A stretch of DNA of 64,000 nt, taken from contig CAJUEL010000024.1 of NCBI GenBank assembly GCA_910585455.1, positions 5,143-69,142 on the forward strand, read 5' to 3'. Below, piece after piece: positions 42,507 through 50,447 of the stretch. Position numbers and translations under genes: made by a program. This DNA comes from an uncultured Eisenbergiella sp. Its GTDB lineage: Bacteria; Bacillota; Clostridia; Lachnospirales; Lachnospiraceae. The notes under the pieces are model-generated. The model worked only from the letters and a program-made list of their open reading frames with translations, was not told the DNA's origin and did not search any database. How positions within the stretch are numbered: the stretch's first letter is position 1; every line of letters starts with the position of its first letter.

Positions 42507-43883
42507 ATGAAAAGAAGAATCATAACAGTTTTATTAGCTATGGCAACATGTATGATTATGGCAGGATGCGGCACATCGGGTAATAGTTCCACAGAAACAG
42601 CGGCACCAACTGCAGGTACTGTCGCTGCAACAGATAGCGCTACGATGGATGATTCTTATGATGAGTCATTGGAAAGCCAGGATGAAACATGGACAAAAGC
42701 ACCGGATGATATGGAAACGGAGGAAATCCCCGTTGCTGAACCCACACTGGATGAAGTGCTAAATGATGTTTTGAGCTATGTGGAACGTGAGGGTATGATA
42801 ATAGTTGATGAAGATAGCATCAATGACCTCATAGAATTAATGTATATTACAGAAGGGCCGGATGCGCTTAACATATTTAATCAATTATGTGCGGACGGAC
42901 AAATTGTAACGGCACCTGTTGAGCCAGAGGGGATTATCGTATTCACCTATAATGGTTCGGATGTTGCTTTTTCATATAAGGAGGGCGAAACGGTCACAAT
43001 AAATTTGGACTGCATAAATCCTGATAATGGATATGTCTCGCATTTGAGAACTTTTTATTTTGAAAATGCCAACAGATGTTATCCGGCATTTAATGGATTG
43101 TCTGTTAATGCAACTCAGGCGCGTATGCACTTTAATTCGGATTTTACCCAAATGACCGCAATGGCAACCCTTGAGGATGGCTCTGTCCATGTTGGCTGGA
43201 TAGAGGAAAATGGTAAGTTTACAGATGTCTCTGCGCTGGTTACAGCTGATGCCGGTGATTTTGGCGGTCTCACAAATCACTCTTATCCATGCTTTGGACC
43301 AGGTGGTTACTTTTATTTTAGGGATGAGACAAGCTCAAATGTTCAGGTAAAACGGGCCCCGCTTGATAATTTAACGGTATCGGCCGTAGAAACGCTGATT
43401 GAAAACGAACATTATAAAGCAGCTATATTATCTCCTTTACCAGACGGGACCGTTGAAGATGATATTACTAATAGTAAATGGTATTACTATGATGAAGAAA
43501 TGACTTATCCGGCAAGAGGCGACTGCTTCGCTGATTGGATTTCACCATCCGAGTGTGTTGGCATTGAGGGTAATGTAATTTATAAGTATAGCCTTAGTGA
43601 AACAACTCGTAGTTTTTTTACGTGGAATAATGAAAAAACAGCGCTCATACCAGACATAAAGGGGAGAAATAACTGGAGTATTATTGTATCTCCTGATGCA
43701 TCCAGGATTGCATTTCTATCTGCACTAACTGAGGGGACGGATACAGCGCCATATTTATATACGGTTCCAATTAGCGGAGGAGATCCAACTAAAGTATCTA
43801 CAGACTTTTATATTGACGGTCGCGTGAATTATGAAAATTTTTCGCGTGGATTTTGGTCATCATGTTTAATAGCATGGAAGTAA
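42507..43883 (+). CDS. Lipoprotein with a WD40/TolB-like propeller tail
   Basis: 458 aa. Signal peptide with lipobox IMAGC (Cys21), a Ser/Thr/Asp/Glu-rich linker to about residue 75, then a domain of unknown type. The C-terminal third shows TolB/PD40-like beta-propeller repeats: AILSPLPDGTVEDD, IIVSPDASRIAFLSALTEG and YTVPISGGDPTKVS. AAGGAGGGAG precedes the ATG. The gene is AT-richer than the chromosome to the left. Exposed on the cell surface; function unknown. Confidence 0.7.
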   Translation: MKRRIITVLLAMATCMIMAGCGTSGNSSTETAAPTAGTVAATDSATMDDSYDESLESQDETWTKAPDDMETEEIPVAEPTLDEVLNDVLSYVEREGMIIVDEDSINDLIELMYITEGPDALNIFNQLCADGQIVTAPVEPEGIIVFTYNGSDVAFSYKEGETVTINLDCINPDNGYVSHLRTFYFENANRCYPAFNGLSVNATQARMHFNSDFTQMTAMATLEDGSVHVGWIEENGKFTDVSALVTADAGDFGGLTNHSYPCFGPGGYFYFRDETSSNVQVKRAPLDNLTVSAVETLIENEHYKAAILSPLPDGTVEDDITNSKWYYYDEEMTYPARGDCFADWISPSECVGIEGNVIYKYSLSETTRSFFTWNNEKTALIPDIKGRNNWSIIVSPDASRIAFLSALTEGTDTAPYLYTVPISGGDPTKVSTDFYIDGRVNYENFSRGFWSSCLIAWK

Positions 43884-43932
43884 TCTCAGCTATCAACCGC
43901 ACCTTACTATCTTAGAAAGGAAGTGATGATAA

Positions 43933-44433
43933 ATGTCTCTTTTTGGATTTATCGTAGATCTATTGCAGCCTGTAAAGCCAGGAGATTATTTTCGGATGCA
44001 GGACGAGAAGAAGCGAGAAACGCCAGAGGAATTTCAAACACGAATAGAAAATAGTGAGTGGTATTGTAACTATCATAACTATTGGTTTCGGGGTATAAGC
44101 AAAGAATGCCCTCGTTGTGCCGAAGAGGTAAAACGAGAAAAAGAACTTGGCGACTTTCCACCTGGTATCAATCAGGAGAACTGTGAGTATTATCTACCGT
44201 GGCACTGGGAGGAATTCCATCTTCTTGAGAATAAACGCAAGGCCGGGGAGATTTCTGACACCGAAGCCAAGAGGCAATGGCAAGAGCTCGTAGAAAAAGA
44301 GATCAATGCAAAAATCAGACGTAGGAAGGAACTCGCTCAAAAAGCTAAAGAAGATAAAGCTCAGGCCGAGGCCCAAAAACGCCGCGAATACGAAGAAGCC
44401 AGGAAAGTTTACGGCATTTGGACGCCACATTAA
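43933..44433 (+). CDS. Hypothetical protein with a zinc-ribbon-like motif
   Basis: 166 aa, hydrophilic. An ENSEWYCNYHNYWFRGISKE segment followed by CPRCAE suggests a CxxH...CxxC zinc ribbon near residues 43-63. The C-terminal 50 residues are a charged, Lys/Glu/Ala-rich helix, probably coiled coil. GAAAGGAAG lies 8-15 bp before the ATG. Part of the AT-rich island; family not recognised. A terminator-like stem follows at 44543. Confidence 0.6.
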   Translation: MSLFGFIVDLLQPVKPGDYFRMQDEKKRETPEEFQTRIENSEWYCNYHNYWFRGISKECPRCAEEVKREKELGDFPPGINQENCEYYLPWHWEEFHLLENKRKAGEISDTEAKRQWQELVEKEINAKIRRRKELAQKAKEDKAQAEAQKRREYEEARKVYGIWTPH

Positions 44434-44542
44434 TTACCATAGCCGGAGACTTGTCTTCAGCGCGAATTTGCGTTTCTTATCCTTAAGCCCGAATAGTGTT
44501 GGAATCGTCAATTTAGTTCCACCTATTCACCCAAAATCTAAA

Positions 44543-44567
44543 GCCCGTTTCTATAGCAGAAACGGGC
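44543..44567 (+). terminator. Terminator-like stem-loop
   Basis: GCCCGTTTCT pairs with AGAAACGGGC around a 5-base loop; a T-run (TGTTTTT) follows after about 8 bases. Confidence 0.6.
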
Positions 44568-44606
44568 AACTTACTGTTTTTGCACATTAAGAAAGGAGGG
44601 ATGGTT

Positions 44607-44960
44607 ATGAGTTTGTGCAAAATTTGCTCTAAGCGGTTGGCCTGGGAGAGCATACCTCTATGCGATAAGCATCAGGCAGAATTTAATGAAATCACCCAGA
44701 GGATTCAATCTGGCGAAAAGCCCCCGTTTGAACTTATGAAAGAGGCGTGGAGCATGAATAACTTTATCAAAATAGCAAATATTATTAAACGTGGTAAAAT
44801 ATTCAGTGAACCTCTGGCTAAAGTTGAAGAGAATATTAATGACCTTGTTGAAAAAGAAAATAATAGCGCTAAAGCAAGGACAATGAGCCTTCAGCAACGC
44901 TCCGCGACACATGATCAGGAGATTGATAATCTCGCAAAAACTCTGGGTGTCAGCCTCTGA
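44607..44960 (+). CDS. Small zinc-ribbon protein, hypothetical
   Basis: 117 aa from the second of two close ATGs (MSLCKICSKRLAWESIPLCD); AAAGGAGG is too near the first one. The N-terminal CKICS...LCDKH looks like a treble-clef or zinc-ribbon knuckle; the remainder is charged and helical. Similar small Cys-rich proteins are frequent on Clostridia mobile elements. Unknown role. A strong stem-loop at 45005 follows. Confidence 0.6.
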   Translation: MSLCKICSKRLAWESIPLCDKHQAEFNEITQRIQSGEKPPFELMKEAWSMNNFIKIANIIKRGKIFSEPLAKVEENINDLVEKENNSAKARTMSLQQRSATHDQEIDNLAKTLGVSL

Positions 44961-45004
44961 GCAAGGGTATTCACGATTCCACGCTCGTTCCCACAACTTG
45001 TTCC

Positions 45005-45058
45005 AAAAATCTCAAGCCGCCTCCAACAAAAAGATGAGGAGTGCGGCTTGAGATTTTT
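45005..45058. terminator. Bidirectional terminator between the zinc-ribbon gene and cassette B
   Basis: AAAAATCTCAAGCCGC pairs perfectly with GCGGCTTGAGATTTTT (16 bp) around a 22-base loop. Functional on both strands by its A/T-rich ends. Confidence 0.8.
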
Positions 45059-45083
45059 GAGGGTATATCCACTTTCATATATC

Positions 45084-45301
45084 TCACACAGTACTAAGGC
45101 AGCGGAGGGGGAAGGCAAAGTAACGAGCATCTACATCCGAGGTTTTAACATCACTGGCGCGAAAGCTGAGATTGTATGCGTCAGCAAAAACGCCAGAAGT
45201 ATAATTGGCGCCTCGCAGAGCCCAATAATTTCCATTGAACCCGGCAATCTTTAGTGGACTACCATTGGTTTCAGCTATGTCTAAATACCCACTGCGCACG
45301 A
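45084..45301 (-). pseudogene. Surface-protein domain cassette B: 5'-truncated C-terminal fragment
   Basis: Reads ...VVRSGYLDIAETNGSPLKIA, GFNGNYWALRGANYT, ADAYNLSFRASDV and closes with FAFPLRCLSTV and a stop. No start codon context; upstream it runs into the remains of a DUF2958 gene in another frame. It shares its last 37 bases (45076-45112) and the 14 bases coding for the VRSG region (45288-45301) with cassette A, whereas the 175 bp in between differ at DNA level but encode the same type of domain. Confidence 0.6.
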
Positions 45302-45329
45302 CACTAAAACTATAGCAAATCCTTTAACT

Positions 45330-45616
45330 TTGGAATGTTTTCTAACGTGTAAATCCCGTTCTATGCCTCCAAACGGATGGACATAGAACGTCTCCAGCTC
45401 ACTCAGCATTATTATCCTCATTCCCATTCAAAAATGTGGCAATAACCATATAACAACCAATCGCCGTCCTGCATTTTCTCGCCCTAGATGATTAACCATG
45501 TCCCTGCTCCATATGGATTGAAATACTTCACAATGACCTCCGATCCCTTTTTCTTCATCTGGACAACACGGGCACTTAATGAGTCTGCGCTCAATTTCCT
45601 TTGTCATTAACTTCAT
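45330..45616 (-). pseudogene. Decayed DUF2958 family gene
   Basis: The start is intact (AGGAGGTAGCACT then ATG; MKLMTKEIERRLIKC). A frameshift near 45555 moves the homologous reading to another frame (GSEVIVKYFNPYGAGTWLII), followed by an in-frame TAG, then GEKMQDGDWLLYGYCHIFEW, another stop and frameshift, and MLSELETFYVHPFGGIERDL. These pieces in order match the small DUF2958 proteins common on ICEs. At least two frameshifts and two stops show it is dead. Confidence 0.75.
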
Positions 45617-45712
45617 AGTGCTACCTCCTGGTATTTTGAATTATATTGCCGGGTGTTGGCAATACCAGCACCCGGTCTGTTTCTAAAGAATAGTTATCCC
45701 ATGTACTTCTTT

Positions 45713-46228
45713 TTAACCTCTCCACAAAACTTTAGTCAGGCTTTCGCGGAGCACTCTCATTTTCCGAGAAATAGCGGAATCATGTTTCCTTAATATTTTT
45801 GCAGCCTCAGTCTGCCTGAGACCATCTACGACCAACAGTGTAAGTAGCAGAATGTCTTCATCACTCAAAGTCCTGATCCATGTTATGATTTCCGGAGTAT
45901 CCAGGTCTTCAATCCAGGACATATATGACCATTCGCTGATTTCTACCTGTGGCGTGCTAAACTGCTCTAAATAGTCCTCAAGAAGCGGATTTTTGTCCAC
46001 GCTGGAGCTGCTGTCATCCAGAAACCTCATACCATCATAAGATTGTGCATGATTATAATAACGTCTGTTACTATTAAGCTCGTCCAGCATAATGCGGTGT
46101 ATAAGCTCAATCGTATCCTCCGACACGCCTTCTGCCCGGCAAGTTGCTACTATTTGAGCGAATTCTTTTTCCATCTTATCCCTGTGGTATCCATAATTAA
46201 ATCCCTTGAATCCTTTTGATTTTGCCAT
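45713..46228 (-). CDS. Sigma-factor-like helix-turn-helix protein of mobile elements
   Basis: 171 aa starting MAKSKGFKGFNYGYHRDKME with GGAG 6 bp upstream. The C-terminal part (about 110-165) resembles sigma-70 region 4: TLSDEDILLLTLLVVDGLRQ then TEAAKILRKHDSAISRKMRV. Such proteins are standard ICE components and probably regulate element genes. The next gene downstream on the same strand is the decayed DUF2958 gene, a usual neighbour in intact elements. Confidence 0.75.
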   Translation of the reverse strand: MAKSKGFKGFNYGYHRDKMEKEFAQIVATCRAEGVSEDTIELIHRIMLDELNSNRRYYNHAQSYDGMRFLDDSSSSVDKNPLLEDYLEQFSTPQVEISEWSYMSWIEDLDTPEIITWIRTLSDEDILLLTLLVVDGLRQTEAAKILRKHDSAISRKMRVLRESLTKVLWRG

Positions 46229-46297
46229 ATTAAGCTCCTTTCTTGATTAGCGATGTTCCGCTGGAGCCGTTCTGGCAAATTCCGTAAATACGCGAAA

Positions 46298-46348
46298 ACG
46301 GCAGGGCGGAACACCGAACATTCGTTGCGATGTTCTCCGCACTGCCGT
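46298..46348. other. Stem-loop upstream of the sigma-like gene
   Basis: ACGGCAGGGCGGAACA pairs with TGTTCTCCGCACTGCCGT with small bulges and a 17-base loop. It lies between two minus-strand small genes and may be a terminator or processing site; there is no T-run. Confidence 0.5.
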
Positions 46349-46415
46349 CTCAAAATTCTGGTGAACCTAGAATCGCGGTCTCACGGGATTGTTAAGTTTT
46401 TACTATTCTTGCTGC

Positions 46416-46598
46416 CTACTTAATGGGGGTACTATCCCCATGGCTGATTTGGACAGGTGTCCCAGCGGGAACGGTAAATACTGTCCGCTCACCTTTCTGC
46501 CAGATTTCTATCCAGCCCATGGCAGGATAATATTTGGCCACCAGCCTGCCTGCATTGTCGCGGATTTCTGTTGCTGCGTTTTTAGATGTTTGTTTCAT
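46416..46598 (-). CDS. Small conserved ICE protein, hypothetical (60 aa)
   Basis: Starts MKQTSKNAATEIRDNAGRLV and contains KYYPAMGWIEIWQKGERTVF, a compact beta-rich fold. GAGAGGCGCATT precedes the ATG. Small proteins of this kind typically sit next to the sigma-like gene on Clostridia elements. Function unknown. Confidence 0.6.
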   Translation of the reverse strand: MKQTSKNAATEIRDNAGRLVAKYYPAMGWIEIWQKGERTVFTVPAGTPVQISHGDSTPIK

Positions 46599-46806
46599 AA
46601 TGCGCCTCTCTTTCATTAGTATATTTGGTTTCTGTGACAATCTAACCGTACACCTAAAAGACATCGTAGGGAGAATTTGAATGCGTTCGAATGAATTCGA
46701 ACGGGAAATGCCCGTTTTGAAGATTTTTAATCGCGAGCAACAGAAGAAAATTCTTAAAATTCGAACCGTAACACTTGCTAAAATATCCAATATAGCATAA
46801 AAAGTA

Positions 46807-46854
46807 TTGACAAATCAGAACATGTGTGCTACTATAGTTAGTGTAGACTAACTA
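46807..46854 (+). promoter_or_regulatory. Near-consensus promoter with a palindromic operator
   Basis: TTGACA (46807-46812), 17-bp spacer, TACTAT (46830-46835). A perfect 8-bp inverted repeat TAGTTAGT-GTAG-ACTAACTA (46835-46854) covers the expected transcription start, the classical position of a repressor operator. Upstream (46690-46760) two palindromic TTCGAA sites 10 bp apart occur, perhaps another operator. The promoter serves the gene at 46998. Confidence 0.8.
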
Positions 46855-46908
46855 ATCTATGTACATTAATGTTTCTAACAGCATATCTGGGCATATTTAT
46901 CTACCCCT

Positions 46909-46963
46909 GATTATTGCGAAATTCGCCCCTTTTCTTAAGAAGATGGGCGATGACGCAATAATC
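46909..46963 (+). promoter_or_regulatory. Two-step leader hairpin before the gene at 46998
   Basis: GATTATTGCG pairs with CGCAATAATC, and inside it CGCCC with GGGCG, with an AT-rich apical part. It begins about 70 nt after the predicted start site and ends 23 bp before the ribosome site. Possible attenuator or protein-binding site. Confidence 0.6.
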
Positions 46964-46997
46964 CAATAAAATCACATTTATTCAAGGGGGTAAAATC

Positions 46998-47594
46998 ATG
47001 AGAATGATGCAATATTCGCTAAAACTGAACAGAGATAATGGCTCCGGGTATTATGTATCCAGCTGCGATAGCGAAGAATCTGTGCGCCTTTTCAGTAACA
47101 AAGGGCGCCCGATAGAAATGAAAATTCTGGAGCGCCGTGGTGGCGATTTGGTATCCAGTATTGATGCCATTGGCAGCTCAGGAGAAGCAAAAAAGAGAGT
47201 GGAAAAGGAGTTTCGGGAGCATCTGGAAGAAATATTCTCTGGGGATTATCTAGGGTGGCGTTTGGTTCGTTTTGAAGTCTGTGCAGAGTGCATTATCTTG
47301 GAATACTATAGGCCAGATAGCAACGAATCAGTTTCGGTAGCCCTTGGGATGGCAGCTCTTTGTACAACAGTTCTTCAAGTGGAATTCAGTGTTCCCGGAA
47401 GGCGTGAAGGTTCCGTGGAGAAGTATACCATTCGGCAGAGTAGCAGCCCTTACCCTGGCAGTGACGTGATACATAGTTACACACGTGTAATAGAGCAGAT
47501 CAATGGTATCAGACGTGATTTAGAGTTTACCTATGATAGCGATGATGACCCAGATAGAGGTCGCTATGTTGCTATTACGGAATATGCTGGTTAA
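46998..47594 (+). CDS. Hypothetical protein, 198 aa
   Basis: Starts MRMMQYSLKLNRDNGSGYYV with AAGGGGG upstream. Soluble, mixed alpha/beta, no Cys motif, no signal peptide; it contains SSGEAKKRVEKEFREHLEEI and ends YDSDDDPDRGRYVAITEYAG. I do not recognise the family. It has its own regulated-looking promoter, leader hairpin and terminator, so it forms a monocistronic unit in the AT-rich island. Confidence 0.6.
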   Translation: MRMMQYSLKLNRDNGSGYYVSSCDSEESVRLFSNKGRPIEMKILERRGGDLVSSIDAIGSSGEAKKRVEKEFREHLEEIFSGDYLGWRLVRFEVCAECIILEYYRPDSNESVSVALGMAALCTTVLQVEFSVPGRREGSVEKYTIRQSSSPYPGSDVIHSYTRVIEQINGIRRDLEFTYDSDDDPDRGRYVAITEYAG

Positions 47595-47656
47595 CAGGTG
47601 CAAAACATAGCCAAGCAGTAGCTTTTGGACACTTGTCAAAGGTTATATGCATCAAT

Positions 47657-47698
47657 AAGTCCGCTCAATGAATATTATGAGCGGACTTTCCCTATTTT
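47657..47698 (+). terminator. Rho-independent terminator
   Basis: AAGTCCGCTCA pairs with TGAGCGGACTT (11 bp, 10-base loop), then TCCCTATTTTAG. It ends the transcript of the gene at 46998. Confidence 0.85.
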
Positions 47699-47734
47699 AG
47701 ATATCTAATCCTGTTTCCATAATGTACCATTTTA

Positions 47735-47743
47735 TGATATAAT
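47735..47743 (+). promoter_or_regulatory. Extended -10 promoter
   Basis: TGATATAAT, a perfect extended -10 box, 37 bp before the gene at 47781. The -35 region is poor, as is usual for this promoter type. Confidence 0.55.
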
Positions 47744-47780
47744 TTTTACGCATTGATTTTTCCTGAGAGGTGGTAGTGCA

Positions 47781-48815
47781 GTGATAACCAAAGTGGACGA
47801 CGTAAATAAAGACAGTGATTTCTATAAATGTATGTATGGGATATGTATCGATGACGCACAGGCTGACGAGGTCGTAAAACTTTTGGAGGGCATATCTTCT
47901 GATGCCCCAATGCCTTATTCCCGTGAGTTTTGTATATCCTATGTAATAAAACTTTTAGAGAAATATTGCAGTGCTGATGAGTGCGAGTTGGCTCTTGCCC
48001 GGTATGGTTTTTTGGATGGGTTTGAACGTAAAAAATACAAGCAGATGGGAAAACGTACGGAAGAATACTGGAAATACGCTCGTAGATATAATCAACATGA
48101 GTTTATTTCCAGCGATTGGACAACTACAGGAACTGCCTTAACCAAATTAAAAGACCATCATATGATAATCGTCGGAAATTTAGATGTGGAAACCTCTCGG
48201 ATAAAATCGGAGAATAATAACAAATTGGGATTGATTGAAGAAGTCCCAAAAGAACTGAAATTCCCTAAACCGAGAAAAATTGAAAATATTACTTCTACAC
48301 CAGAGGATGGCGATATTTCACAGACAGTTCCAGAGAATAAAACAGAGAGTAGCCAACAGCACATACCAAAAAAATGGATAGAACAACTTATTGCAGCTGG
48401 TGCTTTTGGGGCGATATTAGCGTGTGGTCTTATTTTTATGCTACAGTTTCTGTATTCTGCAAAGGCGAACGTAAATACTGAAGAGGTGCCCATCGTTAAA
48501 GAAATATATGTTTTTAATAACAAATTCGACCTCCCAGTCGGAGAAAAAGAAACTTTGGATATAGCGCCCAGCCCTCCTGATGCTGACAGGAACAGTATAA
48601 AATGTATCAGTGAGAATCCAGAACTTGTATGGATAGAAAATGATTATGATGTCAGAGCGCAAGGTTCAGAGGAATGGCAGGATGAAACGGAGCATACGGC
48701 CATAATTTATGTTCAAGGTGGCAGAGCAGAGAAGTTCCCCGTAGAAGTTACAGTAATAAACCCGGGGATCTATGCAGACAGAGTTAAAGACAGGCTCCCG
48801 AATAGCGAAAACTGA
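47781..48815 (+). CDS. Membrane-anchored protein with an extracytoplasmic Ig-like domain
   Basis: 344 aa from a GTG start (GAGAGGTGG upstream). The first 200 residues are soluble with helical Cys-containing segments (CISYVIKLLEKYCSADECEL). One membrane helix lies at about 203-226 (LIAAGAFGAILACGLIFMLQ), followed by an outside domain with Big2-like features (VGEKETLDIAPSPPDADRNS ... AIIYVQGGRAEKFPVEVTVI). Topology suggests signalling or envelope anchoring across the membrane. Family unknown. It precedes the DUF11 protein gene by 72 bp; the two may interact at the surface. Confidence 0.65.
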   Translation: MITKVDDVNKDSDFYKCMYGICIDDAQADEVVKLLEGISSDAPMPYSREFCISYVIKLLEKYCSADECELALARYGFLDGFERKKYKQMGKRTEEYWKYARRYNQHEFISSDWTTTGTALTKLKDHHMIIVGNLDVETSRIKSENNNKLGLIEEVPKELKFPKPRKIENITSTPEDGDISQTVPENKTESSQQHIPKKWIEQLIAAGAFGAILACGLIFMLQFLYSAKANVNTEEVPIVKEIYVFNNKFDLPVGEKETLDIAPSPPDADRNSIKCISENPELVWIENDYDVRAQGSEEWQDETEHTAIIYVQGGRAEKFPVEVTVINPGIYADRVKDRLPNSEN

Positions 48816-48887
48816 GAGTCCACTTTTCATTGACTGATACAGTATACTGTTTTAGATGTAATTTTAAATATAAAGAAGGTATTTCCT

Positions 48888-50207
48888 ATGCACAAATATA
48901 TAAGAACTTTGTCTTCAATTTTAGCTATCACAACAAGTCTGCTTCTAATATTTCTGGTGCCGACAACGGCTTTGGCTTGGGGCGATAATGGCGGTATGCG
49001 GCCTAGCTATACCATCGAACAGATTAACAATGGTGCCATTGGTGCCACACAAAAATCTGACGGTGAAGATTACAAAAACAGTGCAAATTACCCAGGACAA
49101 ATTATCTTCAATACCATCAGCGATAGCGTGATTGGTGACGAGAAAAACTTTGTTGGTGCCAGACAGTGTATTCTTAGAAATGACGGAAGGGCGGAGCCGG
49201 CCGACCCTGGGAAAAAAGAATGGCGCGGCAATGACATCACTGCTGTTGATGGAGCTTATTACATCATCCGCCTCTATGTCCACAACAATAATCCAAATGG
49301 CATGGATGCTGTAGCGGAAGATACTAGGGTCTGCTTCAGTATCCCAAACACTTCCGATACTATGATCCAAGTGAATGGGTTTATTAGCTCTTCGAACGCT
49401 GTACCGTCAGAATATTGGGATTATATCAATTTTAACAGCGAAGATGGCACTCCGTTCCACCTAGAATATATTCTTGGCTCTGCCCTGCTGGAAAATAATG
49501 ATATCGGTCTCGGCGGCCTGACTCTTAGTGATGAGGTTGTCCAAGCCAAAAATGGTGGCGTGCTAATCGGATATGACGCTCTAGACGGCCGTATTCCGGG
49601 ATGCTACCAGTATGATAATTTTGTATCAATTAAAGTAAAAGTAGTTTATGATTATAAATTCACTATAGAAGCTAAAGTTCGCTCAACAGATAGTGAGGAC
49701 GCGACCTGGAAAGACACCGTAGATGCTAAGGTTGGCGATAAAGTAGAGTTCCAATTGACCTACAAAAACACAAGCGAAACTCAGCAAAACAATGTCATGA
49801 TTCGTGACGTTCTGCCTAACAATTTGCGCTATGTTGAGAATTCAACCAAATTGAAGAATTCGACTTATCCAAATGGCTTCAATATTGCCGATGGTGAACC
49901 AAATGATATTCTTAATGGGATTAACATTGGGAATTATGCTCCGGACGCAAATGCTAAAATTATTTTTACAACAGAGGTCATTAATAATAGTTTGGATGAA
50001 GGTTCAAATACTTTGGTTAACTGGGGGCAGGCTGGTGTTGGTTCAACCACGTTACAAGATTATGCAAGAGTTCATATTCAGATCAAAAGAGATATGAGAT
50101 TATTTATAATTATTACTATTGTACTTGGCACAGCGCTTTTGTTATGTTTATCTTTTATCTGTGTATTACTTTATAGGATGTATCACTGGAGACAAAATTT
50201 TAGATAA
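48888..50207 (+). CDS. Secreted, membrane-anchored DUF11 domain protein resembling Saccharibacteria surface proteins
   Basis: 439 aa. Signal peptide 1-30 (ILAITTSLLLIFLVPTTALA), an N-terminal domain starting WGDNGGMRPSYTIEQINNGA and containing ITAVDGAYYIIRLYVHNNNP, a DUF11-type beta-sandwich at about 265-380 (VGDKVEFQLTYKNTSETQQN, VLPNNLRYVENSTKL) and a C-terminal membrane helix (about 398-422) with a basic tail. The arrangement, in particular the phrase about updated-register-type openings (GDEKNFVGAR) followed by the DUF11 repeat, is one I associate with Candidatus Saccharibacteria. GAAGG lies 8 bp before the ATG. AT-rich compared with flanks; lateral origin is likely. Confidence 0.65.
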   Translation: MHKYIRTLSSILAITTSLLLIFLVPTTALAWGDNGGMRPSYTIEQINNGAIGATQKSDGEDYKNSANYPGQIIFNTISDSVIGDEKNFVGARQCILRNDGRAEPADPGKKEWRGNDITAVDGAYYIIRLYVHNNNPNGMDAVAEDTRVCFSIPNTSDTMIQVNGFISSSNAVPSEYWDYINFNSEDGTPFHLEYILGSALLENNDIGLGGLTLSDEVVQAKNGGVLIGYDALDGRIPGCYQYDNFVSIKVKVVYDYKFTIEAKVRSTDSEDATWKDTVDAKVGDKVEFQLTYKNTSETQQNNVMIRDVLPNNLRYVENSTKLKNSTYPNGFNIADGEPNDILNGINIGNYAPDANAKIIFTTEVINNSLDEGSNTLVNWGQAGVGSTTLQDYARVHIQIKRDMRLFIIITIVLGTALLLCLSFICVLLYRMYHWRQNFR

Positions 50208-50266
50208 AGGCAAATCGCTTTGAGATAAAAAGTCAAAATGTTGCCATATAACGCAAATAAATCTAC

Positions 50267-50296
50267 AAGGAGGCGCTCCCATAGTGCCTCCTTTTT
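50267..50296 (+). terminator. Rho-independent terminator
   Basis: AAGGAGGC pairs with GCCTCCTT, loop GCTCCCATAGT, followed by TTTTT. It marks the end of the AT-rich island on the + strand; the next 150 bp contain CTATCCACCT twice (50329, 50362) but no gene. Confidence 0.75.
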
Positions 50297-50447
50297 GTAC
50301 ATAAAAATATCCCATTTCTGTCCTATATCTATCCACCTTCAAAACTTTTCATAAATTTTTTCTATCCACCTGTTAAATTCCCCTACTCTCCAATGACTAC
50401 TAAGTAGAAGGGCAAATCCCTTACTAAACCACAAGGAGGAAAAATTC

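Noticed and set aside
41343..45301. Diversity-generating retroelement template/variable repeat pair
   Set aside because: No retroelement reverse transcriptase is nearby (the maturase remnant is of group II intron type), and the middles differ throughout rather than at adenines only.
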